A DNA stretch of 40,783 nt from an uncultured Clostridium sp. (GTDB taxonomy: Bacteria > Bacillota > Clostridia > Lachnospirales > Lachnospiraceae), in contig CALAAS010000015.1 of NCBI GenBank assembly GCA_937885015.1, forward strand, positions 1 to 40,783, in the 5' to 3' direction. Positions 25,108 through 33,964 of this stretch are shown in pieces. The position numbers were made by a program, and so were the translations under genes. Numbering within the stretch: position 1 is the stretch's first letter; each line of letters begins with the position of its first letter. The notes below the pieces were generated by a model. That model worked only from the letters and a program-made list of their open reading frames with translations. It did no database searches and was not told the DNA's origin.

Positions 25108-26229
25108 CTATTCATCCAGATAGTCCTTCAGTTTCCGGCTCCGGCTGGGATGCCTCAGCTTTCTGAGCGCCTTTGCCTCAATCTGCCGGATCCGCTCCCT
25201 CGTTACGTTGAACTCTTTCCCGACCTCTTCCAGCGTTCTGGGACGGCCATCATCCAATCCAAACCGCAAACGCAGTACTTTCTGCTCCCGCTCCGTCAGA
25301 GTATCCAGTACCTCCATCAGCTGTTCGTGGAGCAGGGTATAGGTGGCCGCATCCACCGGCACCTGGACGTGCTCATCCTGAATAAAATCCCCCAGGTGGC
25401 TGTCCTCCTCCTCACCGATGGGCGTTTCCAGCGATACGGGATCCTGAGAAATTTTCATGATCTCCCGAACCCGATCCACTGGCATGTCCATGCGCTCTGC
25501 AATCTCCTCCGGGTGCGGTTCCCGTCCCAATTCCTGCAAAAGCTGTCGGGAGGTGCGGATTAAACGGTTAATGGTTTCCACCATATGAACCGGAATCCGG
25601 ATTGTTCTGGCCTGATCTGCAATGGAACGGGTAATGGCCTGGCGAATCCACCAAGTGGCATAGGTGCTGAATTTGAATCCTTTGGAATAATCGTATTTCT
25701 CCACTGCCTTAATCAGGCCCAGATTCCCCTCCTGAATCAGATCCAGAAACTGCATACCCCGCCCCACATAGCGCTTGGCAATACTGACCACCAGCCGCAG
25801 ATTTGCCTCTGCCAGGCGCTTTTTGGCCGACTCATCCCCCAGTTCCATCCGTTTTGCCAGATCAATCTCCTCCTCCGGCGTCAAAAGAGGCACTTTCCCG
25901 ATTTCCTTTAAATACATCCGAACCGGATCCTCCAGATTGACGCCCTCCGGTACACTCAGATCCAGGCTGTCCACATCCAGTTCTTCCTCATCGGACATCT
26001 CTTCTTCCATAAATAGATCCGGATCCATATCCAGATCCTCGTCAAAACGGAGCACATCCACTTTATTGGCTTCCAGATAATCATAAATCTGATCCATCTG
26101 ATCCGGGCTCAGTATCTCGCCATGGAAAACGCTGAGAATCTCCTTATTGTCCAGTACATTTTTTTTGCTTTTTGCCAGCTCCACAAGCTGTTTCAGTTTC
26201 TCTTCAAATGTAGCCATTTTCTCTTCCAT
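25108..26229 (-). CDS. rpoD: RNA polymerase primary sigma factor SigA
   Basis: The 373-residue housekeeping sigma factor. Seen: an acidic N-terminal region 1.1 (DEDLDMDPDLFMEEEMSDE), region 1.2 DPVRMYLKEIG, region 2 (IQEGNLGLIKAVEKYDYSKG, FSTYATWWIRQAITR), region 3 and region 4.2 EEVGKEFNVTRERIRQIEAK. It comes 26 bp after dnaG, in the classic macromolecular-synthesis order. The start is either ATG 26229 or the ATG four codons later; the first is kept. Confidence 0.97.
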   Translation of the reverse strand: MEEKMATFEEKLKQLVELAKSKKNVLDNKEILSVFHGEILSPDQMDQIYDYLEANKVDVLRFDEDLDMDPDLFMEEEMSDEEELDVDSLDLSVPEGVNLEDPVRMYLKEIGKVPLLTPEEEIDLAKRMELGDESAKKRLAEANLRLVVSIAKRYVGRGMQFLDLIQEGNLGLIKAVEKYDYSKGFKFSTYATWWIRQAITRSIADQARTIRIPVHMVETINRLIRTSRQLLQELGREPHPEEIAERMDMPVDRVREIMKISQDPVSLETPIGEEEDSHLGDFIQDEHVQVPVDAATYTLLHEQLMEVLDTLTEREQKVLRLRFGLDDGRPRTLEEVGKEFNVTRERIRQIEAKALRKLRHPSRSRKLKDYLDE

Positions 26230-26255
26230 GTCTTTCCATCCCTTCCATCGCCTGC

Positions 26256-28133
26256 TCAGTCCAGCGAAATATGAAGTTCCGCCAGTTCCGCCTGTTCCCG
26301 AATCAGTCTCTGCAGCTCCTCCAGATCCGATGCCTGCCGGATCCGGTGATCCAAACTGTTTTTCTTAATGCGTTTTACTGTTTCAGAAAAAGCCTTTTTC
26401 TGCTCTTCATTGCTAAGTGATTCTTCCAGAGTGGCATTAAAAAGTGCCGCCACCTCCCGATAGCTTCCCTCATCATCAATAAACCGGTTCAAAATAGCCG
26501 CCGGATTGACTTCTCCCGCCTCATGACCTTCGAAAACCGCCTCCGCCGCCTGCCGATACAGGGGTTTTACGAAATCCTCCGGCCCGATGATGCCGGAAAT
26601 CCGCTCAAAAAGATCGGGGTCTTCAATGAGCCAGGTAAGAAGAAGACGTTCAGACCGCCGAATTCCCTCTTCTTTATCCCGTTTTTTTCCTGGTTGACGC
26701 GGCCGCTCCGGACTGGCTCCCTGTGTGCCGAAAAAAGGCCTTCCTGATTCCCCGACTCCGGATCCGCTCCCCGCCATTTGGGCCCCAGAATTCCCTCCCG
26801 GTCGGCCGTCAGCAGTCTCCCGCCCCGCCGCGGCTGCCCCCAGTCCATATCGGCTTCCCAGCTGGTTGACCAGGCGTCTCAAATCCTCATAGGGAATAAA
26901 AAATTCTCGGGCCACCGCCTGAATATAGTTATCCCGCTCCAGTGCCTCTTCAAATTCCAGAAGCTTTCTGGCTGTCTGGTTATAGAAAGCCGTCTTCTGC
27001 TCCGGATCCTCCATATCAAAACCGGATCTCAGCACATCAATCTCATAGAGAAAGCTGTTTTTTGCCGCCTCTATTCGTTTTTCAAATTCCTCCGGTCCCA
27101 GATTCTTCATAAATTCATCCGGATCTTTATAGGGACGCATGTTCAGCACCCGGGCGGAGATCCCGGCTCTTTTTAATATGGGGATCGCCCGCAGCGCCGC
27201 TTTTACGCCGGCCCCGTCACTGTCGTAAGTCAGGATAACCTGATCCGTGTAACGTTTCAGAAGCATGGCATGCTGCTCCGTGAAGGCCGTTCCCAGCGAG
27301 GCCACCGCATTGGTAAATCCCGCCTGATGCATGGCAATCACATCCATATATCCCTCACACAAAAGGAACTGCTTCTTTCGGGAGGTTCTGGCATAATTCA
27401 GGCCATAAAGATTCCGGCTCTTATCGAACACTCTGGTTTCCGGCGAATTCAGGTATTTAGGTTCCCCATCTCCCATGACACGGCCTCCAAACCCAATGAC
27501 ACGGCTGTTTACATCCATGATGGGAAACATGACCCGATTCCAAAACTTATCCCGGGCGCCCCTCTCCTCAATGGTAACCAGGCCAGTTTCCTTCAAAACC
27601 TCATCCGTATAGCCGCGACCTTTCAGATACTCGTACAGATCATTGCTGACTTTATTGGAATAGCCAAGGCCAAAATGGCGGATGGTCTCGTCTGACAGGC
27701 CGCGACGTTTCAGATACCCGTATCCAGCCTCTCCCTGGGGATGCTTTAACTGGTAATAAAAATAATTAGCTGCCACCTTGTTGATCTCCAGAATCGATGC
27801 CTTCAGATCCGCCTGCGCTTTTGCCTCTTTGGAATATTCCATCTTCGGCAGCCGGACGCCGGCCCGGTCCGCCAGCATCTCCACCGCCTCGCGGAAGGAA
27901 TAATTCTCATATTCCATCACAAAGGTAATCACATTTCCACTGACGCCGCAGCCAAAGCAATGGTACATCTGCTTGGACGGCGATACCGAAAAGGACGGGG
28001 ATTTTTCGTGATGAAATGGGCACAGGCCGAACAGATTGCTTCCCTTCTTCTGCAGCTTTACATACCCGGAGATAATATCCACTATATCGCTTTTCATTCT
28101 GACTTCTTCTATTACTTCTTCCGGATAATACAT
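26256..28133 (-). CDS. dnaG: DNA primase
   Basis: A 625-residue primase that lays RNA primers at replication forks. Seen: CHC2-type zinc finger (LCPFHHEKSPSFSVSPSK then YHCFGCGVSGN), TOPRIM core (FLLCEGYMDVIAMHQAGF, ILTYDSDGAGVKAA) and a C-terminal helicase-interaction region. A glycine/alanine/serine-rich linker (~430-485) separates core and C-terminal domain and is longer than I would expect. ATG 28133 is preceded by GAGGAGGAG, 10 bp after the dgt stop. Confidence 0.97.
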   Translation of the reverse strand: MYYPEEVIEEVRMKSDIVDIISGYVKLQKKGSNLFGLCPFHHEKSPSFSVSPSKQMYHCFGCGVSGNVITFVMEYENYSFREAVEMLADRAGVRLPKMEYSKEAKAQADLKASILEINKVAANYFYYQLKHPQGEAGYGYLKRRGLSDETIRHFGLGYSNKVSNDLYEYLKGRGYTDEVLKETGLVTIEERGARDKFWNRVMFPIMDVNSRVIGFGGRVMGDGEPKYLNSPETRVFDKSRNLYGLNYARTSRKKQFLLCEGYMDVIAMHQAGFTNAVASLGTAFTEQHAMLLKRYTDQVILTYDSDGAGVKAALRAIPILKRAGISARVLNMRPYKDPDEFMKNLGPEEFEKRIEAAKNSFLYEIDVLRSGFDMEDPEQKTAFYNQTARKLLEFEEALERDNYIQAVAREFFIPYEDLRRLVNQLGSRYGLGAAAAGRETADGRPGGNSGAQMAGSGSGVGESGRPFFGTQGASPERPRQPGKKRDKEEGIRRSERLLLTWLIEDPDLFERISGIIGPEDFVKPLYRQAAEAVFEGHEAGEVNPAAILNRFIDDEGSYREVAALFNATLEESLSNEEQKKAFSETVKRIKKNSLDHRIRQASDLEELQRLIREQAELAELHISLD

Positions 28134-28143
28134 GAACTCCTCC

Positions 28144-29157
28144 TCACACCTTCCATGCCTGAGGCACAAACAGCTCTTCAAACCGGTCAATGGCGTAAAT
28201 GTCCGTCATCCCGGCAATGTAATCGCAGACTGCCCGCTCTCTAGTCTCATTTTTCTCCTCCATCATCTGGCGGTATTCCTCCGGCAGTTCCTCCTCATGC
28301 TTCATATAATACTCATAAAGCATCTCAATCATCCGCTGAGCCTTTCCCTCCTCTGCCTTGGCAACCCCATTGCGGTATACATTCTCAAACATCCAGCGCC
28401 GGAGGCCATGCATGGCTGTTTCCATACCTGGCGACATGGCAATCTCCGGTCGATCCAGGCTCTGATGGATAATATCATGAATCATGATATTGAGCCTTTC
28501 CCGGACACTGTTCCCTAAAACGTCCGTATACTCCCGAGGCAAATCTTTCTCTTCAAAAATCTTTCCCCGGATTGCATCATCAATGTCATGATTGATATAG
28601 GCGATTTTATCTGACAGACGAACCACGTGACCTTCCAGGGTAGAAGGGGTTCCACTGGTGCGGTGATTTAAAATACCATCTCGAACCTCCCAGGTCAGAT
28701 TCAGCCCCAACCCTTTTTTCTCCAGGACCTCCACCACACGGACGCTCTGTCGGTAATGGGCAAATCCCTCACTGCAGAGCCGGTCAAGGATTTCTTCGCC
28801 GGAATGGCCAAAGGGCGTATGCCCCAGGTCATGCCCCAGCGCAATGGCTTCTGTCAGCGGTTCATTGAGCCGCAGCGCCCGGGAAATCGTTCTGGCGATT
28901 TGGGAAACCTCCAGCGTATGCGTCAAACGCGTCCGATAGTGGTCTCCTTCCGGTGCCAGAAACACCTGGGTCTTGTGTTTCAGCCGCCGAAAGGATTTGC
29001 TGTGCAGAATCCGATCCCGATCCCGCTGATACTCCGGCCGAATATCACACAGTGGCTCTTCCCGGTCCCGCCCCCTGGTCGCCGCACTGAAAGACGCATA
29101 GGGGCTTAGATACTCTTTTTCCCATTTTTCCGTCGTTTCTCTGATATTCATCCTCAT
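28144..29157 (-). CDS. dgt: Deoxyguanosinetriphosphate triphosphohydrolase-like protein
   Basis: A 337-residue HD-domain dNTPase-like protein. The metal-binding HD motif appears as RLTHTLEVSQIA ... GHDLGHTPFGHSGEE ... LSDKIAYINHDIDDA. It is the first gene of the dgt-dnaG-rpoD operon in many Clostridia, which may tie dNTP pools to replication start. Substrate preference is not predictable. Start at ATG 29157 (AAGGATGGT upstream) or the ATG two codons later. The ~210-nt leader would contain the cloverleaf element at 29187-29324. Confidence 0.93.
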   Translation of the reverse strand: MRMNIRETTEKWEKEYLSPYASFSAATRGRDREEPLCDIRPEYQRDRDRILHSKSFRRLKHKTQVFLAPEGDHYRTRLTHTLEVSQIARTISRALRLNEPLTEAIALGHDLGHTPFGHSGEEILDRLCSEGFAHYRQSVRVVEVLEKKGLGLNLTWEVRDGILNHRTSGTPSTLEGHVVRLSDKIAYINHDIDDAIRGKIFEEKDLPREYTDVLGNSVRERLNIMIHDIIHQSLDRPEIAMSPGMETAMHGLRRWMFENVYRNGVAKAEEGKAQRMIEMLYEYYMKHEEELPEEYRQMMEEKNETRERAVCDYIAGMTDIYAIDRFEELFVPQAWKV

Positions 29158-29186
29158 ACCATCCTTATTCCGAATAATTGCAACAG

Positions 29187-29324
29187 TTCAGGACGGGGCA
29201 TCTTCTTGTCCGGCTTTGCCGAACAAGAAGCATCGGAGATTCCTTCGATGTGAAATCTGGTGCAAAAAGCTGTTTACAAGCAAGCTTGACACATCTTTTT
29301 GCGCCAGATTTCCGCCGTCCTGAA
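29187..29324. repeat. Compact cloverleaf-like element with perfect terminal inverted repeats
   Basis: TTCAGGACGG (29187-29196) is repeated in inverse as CCGTCCTGAA (29315-29324). Between them lie three back-to-back hairpins: 29202-29230 (12 paired positions, one mismatch, TTT loop), 29231-29250 (8 bp, one G-U) and 29253-29311 (17-bp arms with one G-U, 25-nt loop). Linkers are only 0-5 nt. Flanks extend the outer repeat imperfectly (GTAAC-like). The left part occurs again at 35835-35874. It could be a MITE-like element, a structured RNA or both. Confidence 0.8.
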
Positions 29325-29376
29325 TAGTTACGGATAATTTTTGAAATAAATTCGAAAGTTTCACCATTATCAGATA

Positions 29377-29389
29377 ATCATACCATATT
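29377..29389 (-). promoter_or_regulatory. Possible extended -10 promoter upstream of dgt
   Basis: Minus strand TGGTATGAT (TATGAT at 29377-29382 with the TGn extension); no good -35 box is seen. If used, the transcript starts near 29370 and carries the whole cloverleaf element in its leader. Confidence 0.4.
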
Positions 29390-29448
29390 TTTTTAATTTC
29401 TAACAGTCTAAATCCAAAAGATTTGTATAAAAGATATATAAAATCCTC

Positions 29449-31179
29449 TTACGGTAAACTATCCAATAAACACAAGGCCCCATAACCCAGTCTTGGATTG
29501 GGATACACGCGTTCCCCCGGCAGAGGGCGGGCCCCCCGCATCAGGCAGGCTTTCAGTTTTTCCCCGTACAGGTATGGGTCATTGCCCTGTACAATTCCCC
29601 ATTCCATCAAAAGCGCAGCTCCCCCTGTCACAAACGGCACAGCAAACGAGGTGCCAGTAACCGCCTCATAGCCTCCGCCGGCTCGGGCCGTCACAATATT
29701 GACTCCCGGCGCCGCCAGCTCCGGTTTCACCGACTGATTCAGCCTCGTATATCCCCGTCCTGAAAAATCAGCATACGTCTGATAGGCATCATCATACGCC
29801 CCCACAGAAACGGCCCGCCTGGCAGCCGACGGAATCGTCAAGGTTGTATCCGGCACAGCGTAAAGGAAACGTGTTCCGCGATTCAGCACCGCGTGAGATG
29901 GAAGCCAGAAATCATATTTACCCGATATAATTTTTTCCGGTATCAGCCGAATTTTCCAGATCCCGCTCTCTACATAAGAAAACCGTGGAATCAGGTCAAA
30001 ATAGATTTCCTGAGCAATGCTGTAGGGACTCGGCATTCCATAATAGTACAACATCTCCGTATCTGGAAATGTCAGACGAAAGGATCCCAACAGCGGTCGG
30101 ATTCTTCCGGTGGACACTCCGCCCGGACTGATCACTTCCAGCATAAACTCATCTACATACTGTTTCCACAGCTGCACGCCAAACCCGGTCTGATAGGTAT
30201 CCACCGAAAACTCCACCTCCACCGGCTTCCCAGGCTGCAGCATTCCGGAGGTATGCCCCATGGAGCTTCCCTCATTCCCTGTGCCCACAATGATCGAATT
30301 TTTCCCCGCTGCCGCCATGGCATCCAGATATGTCTCAAGAAGACTGGTTCCATCGTGGGAGCCATACGTATTGCCAAAACTGATATTGACAGCCACTGGA
30401 CGCTTATAAAAAATCCCTCGCTCCACCACGTAATCAATGGCGCGCATCAGCTCTGAGGTGCGGGGAAATGAATCCGCCAGCGGCGTTCCCAGTTTTACCA
30501 CAAGGAGATCGCTCTGCCAGGCCACCCCCCGGTAAGTTCCATCCCCTTCCAGTCCGTTTCCTGCTGCAATTCCAGCTACAGCCGTGCCGTGTCCGCTCAC
30601 ATCCTGCGAAGGAACCTGCAAAAGCGCCTCACTCCGGCTTCCGCTTTCCAGCGCCCGGTTGATCTGCTCCTGTGTATAAATCACATTTTCCTGCTGATCC
30701 CATAGCTCCAGAATCCGCGTTTTCCCGTCTTCGTCGCGAAAATCTCCGTGAAAATAATCAATTCCCGAATCGATAACTGCTACAAGAACCCCGCTTCCGC
30801 TCAGTCCGGCCGTATCCTGCTGTATTCTTTTGCCGGCCTCTGGCATGCAGGAGTCCCGTTTTGCCTTATTGACAGAAAAAAAGAGCCTTTTGGGTTTTTC
30901 CATATACTCAATCTGTGAAAAACCAGCCAAAGGCTCTATCTGCGACTCTGAAACTCGAATTACCGCATATCCGCCGGACAGAAGAAAGATTTCCGCATCC
31001 GGCAGACTGGCGGCGATCTGTTCCAGATCTCCATTATATTTTACAATAATTTCCCAGCGCTTGTCTTCTCTGTCGTATCCCACATTCAGAGCAGGCGATT
31101 TATCCCGCTCCTCCTCCGTCGCATCCAACGCCAGATTTAAAAGATTTTCCTTTTTTTGACTGTTCATCAAATCATCCAT
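29449..31179 (-). CDS. S8 family subtilase, Csp-like (germination protease family)
   Basis: A 576-residue serine protease with no signal peptide. Residues ~1-110 look like a prodomain, then the catalytic triad: Asp137 (VAVIDSGID), His197 (SGHGTAVAGIAAGN) and Ser511 (GTSFAVPFVTGG), oxyanion Asn302 in GTGNEGS. A ~130-residue insertion between Asn and Ser (about 315-440) fits the jelly-roll insert of clostridial Csp proteases that activate the cortex hydrolase SleC. All catalytic residues are intact, unlike the pseudoproteases CspA and CspC. No sleC or second csp gene is next to it. A TATAAT at 31198-31203 lies just upstream. The germination role is inferred from family likeness. Confidence 0.8.
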   Translation of the reverse strand: MDDLMNSQKKENLLNLALDATEEERDKSPALNVGYDREDKRWEIIVKYNGDLEQIAASLPDAEIFLLSGGYAVIRVSESQIEPLAGFSQIEYMEKPKRLFFSVNKAKRDSCMPEAGKRIQQDTAGLSGSGVLVAVIDSGIDYFHGDFRDEDGKTRILELWDQQENVIYTQEQINRALESGSRSEALLQVPSQDVSGHGTAVAGIAAGNGLEGDGTYRGVAWQSDLLVVKLGTPLADSFPRTSELMRAIDYVVERGIFYKRPVAVNISFGNTYGSHDGTSLLETYLDAMAAAGKNSIIVGTGNEGSSMGHTSGMLQPGKPVEVEFSVDTYQTGFGVQLWKQYVDEFMLEVISPGGVSTGRIRPLLGSFRLTFPDTEMLYYYGMPSPYSIAQEIYFDLIPRFSYVESGIWKIRLIPEKIISGKYDFWLPSHAVLNRGTRFLYAVPDTTLTIPSAARRAVSVGAYDDAYQTYADFSGRGYTRLNQSVKPELAAPGVNIVTARAGGGYEAVTGTSFAVPFVTGGAALLMEWGIVQGNDPYLYGEKLKACLMRGARPLPGERVYPNPRLGYGALCLLDSLP

Positions 31180-31235
31180 TGATTCCTGTTACAACTCATT
31201 ATATGCAGGACAATCAAAAAATATGAAAAACTCCA

Positions 31236-32153
31236 TTACCGCAGAAATCCATTTACAATCTCTGCCTCTGCTTCTGTCTCACTAAGGCCCAGGGTCATCA
31301 GCTTTACAATCTGTTCCCCCGCAATCTTTCCGATCGCCGCCTCATGGATCAGCGCTGCATCCGGATCATTGGCCGTCAGCTCCGGAACTGCCTGAATCTT
31401 TCCATGGCCCATAATAATGGAATCACACTCCGTGTGACCGGCACAGCGGCTGTTTCCATTGATAATGGAAACAAACTTCTGTCTGGACTCATCCTTAGCC
31501 ACGGAACGGGAAATCACATTGGCACTGGCGTCCTCGCCGTTTAAATTCACCTCAATGGTACTGTCAGCCATCTGATTTCCATGGGTCAGAAGGCGCTCCT
31601 TAATCACAATTCTCGCTCCGGCTGCCAGGTTGGCCACCGTCTTTCGAACCGTAGAATCCACGCCCTTAATCTGCACCATCTCCATCTCCACGAAACTTCC
31701 TTCCTCCATGGTAATTTCCGTGGTGGGGTTCAAAATCCGTTCGCCCCGGCCATCCCCTTCTCCGTAGTGCTTCTCCACATAACGGATTCGTGCGTTTTTC
31801 CCTATGAAGAAACGATGAATCCCATCATGCTCCGACGCCAGATCACCGCTGTTATGAATCCCACAGCCAGCTACAATCGTCACATCCGCGTCATCTCCAA
31901 TATAAAAATCATTGTAGACCAGCTCCGTGATGCCGCTCTGACTCAAAACCACCGGGATATGGACGCTCTCATGCTTCGTCCCCGGTTTGATGCGGATATC
32001 AATCCCTGATTTATCCTCTTTTGTCACAATATCTATGTTGGCTGTCGTGTTGCGGCCTGCCATCTGGCCGTTGGCGCGAATATTATAGGCCCCTGCCGGA
32101 ACGGCATGCAGGTCCGCAACCTCCTCCAGCAATGTCTTCTGAATCTGATCCAT
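31236..32153 (-). CDS. SufB/SufD family Fe-S cluster scaffold protein (short form)
   Basis: A 305-residue SufBD-family protein made mostly of the right-handed beta-helix core, without the long N-terminal domain of classic SufB (~470 residues). Conserved family parts are visible in the C-terminal half: GHTECDSIIMG, AVPELTANDPDAALIHEAAIGKI. The Cys in the first and the Glu/His in the second match positions used for cluster assembly in SufB/SufD. Start ATG overlaps the sufC stop by 1 bp (TAATG). With SufC alone it forms a two-component Suf system, as known from methanogens and many anaerobes (SmsCB type). Confidence 0.88.
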   Translation of the reverse strand: MDQIQKTLLEEVADLHAVPAGAYNIRANGQMAGRNTTANIDIVTKEDKSGIDIRIKPGTKHESVHIPVVLSQSGITELVYNDFYIGDDADVTIVAGCGIHNSGDLASEHDGIHRFFIGKNARIRYVEKHYGEGDGRGERILNPTTEITMEEGSFVEMEMVQIKGVDSTVRKTVANLAAGARIVIKERLLTHGNQMADSTIEVNLNGEDASANVISRSVAKDESRQKFVSIINGNSRCAGHTECDSIIMGHGKIQAVPELTANDPDAALIHEAAIGKIAGEQIVKLMTLGLSETEAEAEIVNGFLR

Positions 32154-32887
32154 TATCTGTCCCTCCTGTAATAGTCACACGTCTCTATGGCAGACGCAGT
32201 TCCCAGAATCTCCGGAAGAATCTCCTCCCGCTTTCCCTGCTTCGTGATGGATCCGTCTGCTACTACCACAATGCGATCTGCAATATTTAAAATCCGCTCC
32301 TGGTGGGAAATGATCATAATCGACCCCTTTGTTTTCTCCCGCATACGCTCAAACACCTGAATCAGGTTCTGGAAACTCCACAGATCGATCCCCGCCTCCG
32401 GCTCATCAAATACAGATAATTTCGAAGCACGCGCCAGCACAGTAGCAATCTCGATTCTCTTTAACTCACCGCCGGAAAGACTTCCATTTACCTCCCGGTT
32501 GATATAATCCTTGGCGCAAAGTCCCACCTCTGATAGATACTGACAGGCATCAGCAGCAGAAAGATTCTTCTTCGCTGCCAGACGGATTAAATCCAAAACA
32601 TGAATTCCCTTAAACCGTACCGGTTGCTGAAATGCAAAGCTGATTCCCAGATTTGCACGGTCTGTAATACTGGTTTTTGTAATATCTTCTCCATTAAACA
32701 GAATCGATCCCGAAGATGGTTTCTCAATTCCGGCAATCAGCTTGGCAAGCGTTGATTTACCGCCGCCATTGGGACCCGTCACTACGACAAACTCCCCGTC
32801 CTCTATGGTCAAATCAAGCTGATGGATAATCTCCTTCTGGCCCTGGCTCTCTTCTACCTCAAAAGAGATTTTTTTCAGTTCTAACAT
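32153..32887 (-). CDS. sufC: Fe-S cluster assembly ATPase SufC-like
   Basis: A 244-residue ABC-type ATPase energising the SufB/D scaffold. Seen: Walker A GPNGGGKST, signature NGSLSGGELKRIEIA, Walker B KLSVFDEPEAGID and IMIISHQERIL. The start ATG 32887 is set by AAGGAGG 7 nt upstream; the longer frame upstream is not SufC-like. No sufS, sufU or sufE is nearby, consistent with the minimal two-gene system. A TATAAT at 32963-32968 and a palindrome at 32930-32945 lie upstream. Confidence 0.88.
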   Translation of the reverse strand: MLELKKISFEVEESQGQKEIIHQLDLTIEDGEFVVVTGPNGGGKSTLAKLIAGIEKPSSGSILFNGEDITKTSITDRANLGISFAFQQPVRFKGIHVLDLIRLAAKKNLSAADACQYLSEVGLCAKDYINREVNGSLSGGELKRIEIATVLARASKLSVFDEPEAGIDLWSFQNLIQVFERMREKTKGSIMIISHQERILNIADRIVVVADGSITKQGKREEILPEILGTASAIETCDYYRRDR

Positions 32888-32929
32888 GCATGGCCCTCCT
32901 TTGTGTGTCCCTCTTTCCTGTCCCCCTTC

Positions 32930-32945
32930 TTTCATATCTATGAAA
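32930..32945. promoter_or_regulatory. Palindrome in the sufC leader (candidate operator)
   Basis: TTTCATATCTATGAAA: perfect 7-bp arms with a 2-bp centre, placed 20 bp downstream of a TATAAT (minus strand, 32963-32968) and 42 bp before the sufC start. Site of an unidentified regulator by position only. Confidence 0.45.
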
Positions 32946-33158
32946 TGGCGGACGCAGTTATTATTATATCTCAATTTTCAGCGTTTTACCAGTCCATTCC
33001 TACATTTTACGTCATTTTGCATCGCGTTTTCCCTTCTGCAAATACGACACTGCCCGGAAACAAATCATATAAATGAAATTTTCAATCTTATATTGCCTTT
33101 ACGATCGTTCAGAACCGTTCCTACCTTCATTATAAAATCTATATTTTTTTAAATTCTA

Positions 33159-33187
33159 TTGCTTTTATCGTCCAAATTGTCTATACT
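33159..33187 (+). promoter_or_regulatory. Promoter of the secreted repeat protein gene
   Basis: TTGCTT (33159-33164), 17 bp, TATACT (33182-33187), about 60 bp before the start. The 359-bp gap between sufC and this gene otherwise contains only the sufC promoter and palindrome and A/T-rich sequence. Confidence 0.65.
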
Positions 33188-33246
33188 CTCTTTGGAATTG
33201 GCATTAAAATGCAAATGCCCTAAGGTATGAAAAGGAGGAACTTACA

Positions 33247-33921
33247 ATGAAGAAACACATCAGCCTGTTTTTAGGAATGGCACTGAGCCTCGGATGTACC
33301 ATGACGGCATTCGCCGGAGAATGGCAGCAGCCAAGCGAGGGAACATGGAAATGGAAAAATGATGACAGCACCTATGCTGCCAATGGATGGTACTGGCTGG
33401 ATGGCAATCAGGATGGTATCGCTGAATGCTATTATTTTAATGAAGGCGGAACTCTGCTGACCAATACCACGACTCCGGATCTCTATACAGTCAACGGAGA
33501 CGGACAGTGGACTGTCAACGGCGTAGTTCAGAACCAGGCCAGCACACAGGCCCCCGTTCAGGCAGCCATTCTGGATGCCCAAAGCCTTGCCGGTACCTAT
33601 AACTGGGCAGAAGAAAAGCGTTTCAGCAGCATGACCAACGAATGGACCAACAGCGAAGTATACTCAGATATGCACCTTACCCTCACGGCCATAGATGCAA
33701 ATACCCTTCAGGAAACCGCCACATTTGATGGCAGCAGTTATCCGGAGATAAGCACCCTGATCCGATCCGAAGGAAACAAGTGGATCGATACCGCTTATGA
33801 ATATTCCGAATCAAATTATGGCTACTATATGTTCGAAAATGGCCGCCTTATTCGAACCACTGTATATAAATCCCCGCAATTTTCAGTTGAAGAAGTTCTC
33901 ACTATGAATAAAGCCAACTAA
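33247..33921 (+). CDS. Secreted protein with choline-binding-like repeats and an uncharacterised C-terminal domain
   Basis: A 224-residue protein with a signal peptide (residues 1-23, cleavage probably after TAFA). Residues ~24-95 hold cell-wall-binding-like repeats rich in Trp, Tyr and Gly (GTWKWKNDD, GWYWLDGNQDGIAECYYF, LYTVNGDGQWTVNGV), as in many Lachnospiraceae surface proteins. A Gln/Ala/Thr linker (~96-110) leads to a ~110-residue domain with alternating beta-like pattern (AGTYNWAEEKRF, DMHLTLTAIDANTLQETATF, GYYMFENGRLIRTTVY), reminiscent of a small beta-barrel but not recognised. AAAAGGAGG precedes ATG 33247. It is monocistronic with its own promoter and terminator. Confidence 0.75.
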   Translation: MKKHISLFLGMALSLGCTMTAFAGEWQQPSEGTWKWKNDDSTYAANGWYWLDGNQDGIAECYYFNEGGTLLTNTTTPDLYTVNGDGQWTVNGVVQNQASTQAPVQAAILDAQSLAGTYNWAEEKRFSSMTNEWTNSEVYSDMHLTLTAIDANTLQETATFDGSSYPEISTLIRSEGNKWIDTAYEYSESNYGYYMFENGRLIRTTVYKSPQFSVEEVLTMNKAN

Positions 33922-33964
33922 TCTCAAAAGCTGAAAATACAGCTTTTCTGCTGTATTTATGAAC

